From: Spirochaetaceae bacterium
GTDB taxonomy: Bacteria; Spirochaetota; Spirochaetia; DSM-2461
DNA length: 7,629 bases
Assembly: GCA_016342385.1 (NCBI GenBank)
Contig: JAEINM010000189.1
Coordinates: forward strand, 1-7,629
Direction: 5' to 3'
Position 1 is the first letter of the stretch. Each line of letters begins with the position of its first letter. The position numbers and the translations under genes were made by a program. Positions 6,817-7,629 of this stretch are shown in pieces. The notes beneath the pieces are model-generated. The model searched no databases. It was not told where the DNA came from and saw only the letters and a program-made list of their open reading frames with translations.

Positions 6817-7425
6817 CTGGGATACAAAAGGGACAAATCGGACAGGAATAAGTCTCTTCTCTGATATTTTTTTCTTTTCTTTTATAATTTTTACCAAGTA
6901 TTGTATACCGTATTCTGAACCTATGGGGATTATCATAGATCCGGGATCTCTGAGCTGATTAATAAGAGGTTCCGGAACGACCGGAGCTGCTGCAGTGGCA
7001 ATAATAGCATTAAAGGGAGCTTTTTCTTTCCAACCTGTATACCCGTCTCCTATTTTTATAGTGACATTGTTGAAGCCGCTGATATTTAAGGTTGATTGCG
7101 CTCTATGGGCCAGTTCTTCTATTCTCTCTATGGAATAGACCTGAGACACGATTTTAGATAAAATAGCTGATTGATAACCGGAACCTGTCCCAATTTCCAA
7201 AACTGTCATCTCCTTATGAAGATTCAACTGTTCAGTCATATACGCGACGATATAAGGTTGTGAAATAGTTTGTCCATAGCCTATGGGAAGAGGGCTGTCA
7301 TCAAATGAATAGCTCTTTTCAGAATCCCTCACAAAAAGGGACCGATCCACTTCACTCATAGCTTTTAATACTAAGGGATCTCTAATGCCTCTTCTGATAA
7401 TCTGAGAATTCACCATATCCCTCAT
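6805..7425 (-). CDS. pcm: Protein-L-isoaspartate O-methyltransferase
   Basis: This 206-residue cytoplasmic enzyme transfers a methyl group from S-adenosylmethionine to isoaspartyl residues of aged proteins, starting their repair. The family signature GQTISQPY is at 51-58, the SAM-binding motif I LEIGTGSGYQ at 76-85, the acidic residue ending the next strand in YSIER near 97-101, GDG at 127-129, and the C-terminal VRFVPF at 195-200. Its length is normal for bacterial Pcm. The start ATG overlaps the stop of the upstream gene (TGATG), and AGGAG lies 10 bases before it. A second in-frame ATG three codons on is possible but lies further from the ribosome binding site. It is probably the second gene of an operon led by the outer-membrane protein gene, and it converges with the PIN gene. 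Confidence 0.95.
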   Translation of the reverse strand: MRDMVNSQIIRRGIRDPLVLKAMSEVDRSLFVRDSEKSYSFDDSPLPIGYGQTISQPYIVAYMTEQLNLHKEMTVLEIGTGSGYQSAILSKIVSQVYSIERIEELAHRAQSTLNISGFNNVTIKIGDGYTGWKEKAPFNAIIATAAAPVVPEPLINQLRDPGSMIIPIGSEYGIQYLVKIIKEKKKISEKRLIPVRFVPFVSQSFI

Positions 7426-7629
7426 CAGAAATGAACTCCTGCTCCTATACCTATGCTGTATAGCTGAGAGTTTTCTGATTGAAGAGTATAGAAATTACCA
7501 AATATCTCCATAGATTTTATATGAAAACCAAGTTTAACATCAATTTCAGCGAATGTAATGGATTTGAAAAACATACCGCCGCTGCGAACCTCCAGAGAAA
7601 TGGGTTTAAATGGGTATGATGTAATTTTT
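7425..7629 (-). CDS. Probable outer-membrane beta-barrel protein, C-terminal end (partial)
   Basis: Read on the minus strand from 7628, 67 sense codons run without a stop to TGA at 7427-7425; the gene begins right of the window. The residues alternate polar and non-polar in strand-like blocks (SLEVRSGGMFF, EIDVKLGFHIK, MEIFGNFYTLQ, LYSIGIGAGVHF) separated by short turns. The protein ends in aromatic Phe, the usual C-terminal signal for insertion by the BAM complex. This points to the last strands of a beta-barrel in the outer membrane, but no family can be named from so little. The stop codon shares one base with the pcm start, so the two genes are probably translated in coupling. Other frames of this stretch carry early stops, supporting this frame. 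Confidence 0.65.
   Translation of the reverse strand, partial: KITSYPFKPISLEVRSGGMFFKSITFAEIDVKLGFHIKSMEIFGNFYTLQSENSQLYSIGIGAGVHF
7436..7440 (-). promoter_or_regulatory. Ribosome binding site of pcm
   Basis: On the minus strand AGGAG lies 10 bases before the pcm ATG, inside the last codons of the upstream gene. A second AGGAG copy sits at 7442-7446 but is too distant. Together with the TGATG overlap it supports the start chosen for pcm. Confidence 0.6.

Overview
The window holds six protein-coding genes, two of them cut by the window edges, and almost no non-coding DNA. The DNA is AT-rich and tightly packed. The organism is most likely a diderm bacterium, because the gene at the right edge ends like an outer-membrane beta-barrel (C-terminal Phe after an alternating strand). 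A spirochaete-like host is my guess from the divergent NAD-dependent ligase, the fused FeoA-FeoB and the base composition. That guess is inference, and no marker gene here proves it.

Layout on the + strand: (1) the 3' half of a divergent NAD+-dependent DNA ligase (1-1032). (2) A 136-bp gap with a weak hairpin and a good sigma-70-type promoter. (3) A complete FeoA-FeoB fusion ferrous iron transporter (1169-3613) that starts at GTG. (4) A 59-bp gap with a G-rich ribosome binding site. (5) An 885-residue GH13 protein of the sucrose-phosphorylase-like group (3673-6330). It keeps the four catalytic regions, but its barrel is interrupted by three long family-atypical insertions. (6) A 160-residue PIN-domain protein (6334-6816), three bases after the GH13 stop and in the same frame.

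Layout on the - strand, read from the right edge: the last 67 codons of a probable outer-membrane beta-barrel protein (7629-7425), then protein-L-isoaspartate O-methyltransferase pcm (7425-6805). These two are coupled through a TGATG stop/start overlap. The pcm 3' end overlaps the PIN gene's 3' end by 12 bp in a convergent arrangement.

The genes do not form one evident pathway: DNA joining, iron uptake, sugar phosphorolysis, a putative RNase and protein repair. The GH13 and PIN genes probably share a transcript. feoAB appears to have its own promoter and might also read into the GH13 gene, since no convincing terminator separates them. I see no CRISPR array, tRNA, rRNA, insertion sequence, prophage gene or recognisable defence system. 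The most unusual item is the insertion-rich GH13 phosphorylase-like enzyme with its closely linked PIN gene.
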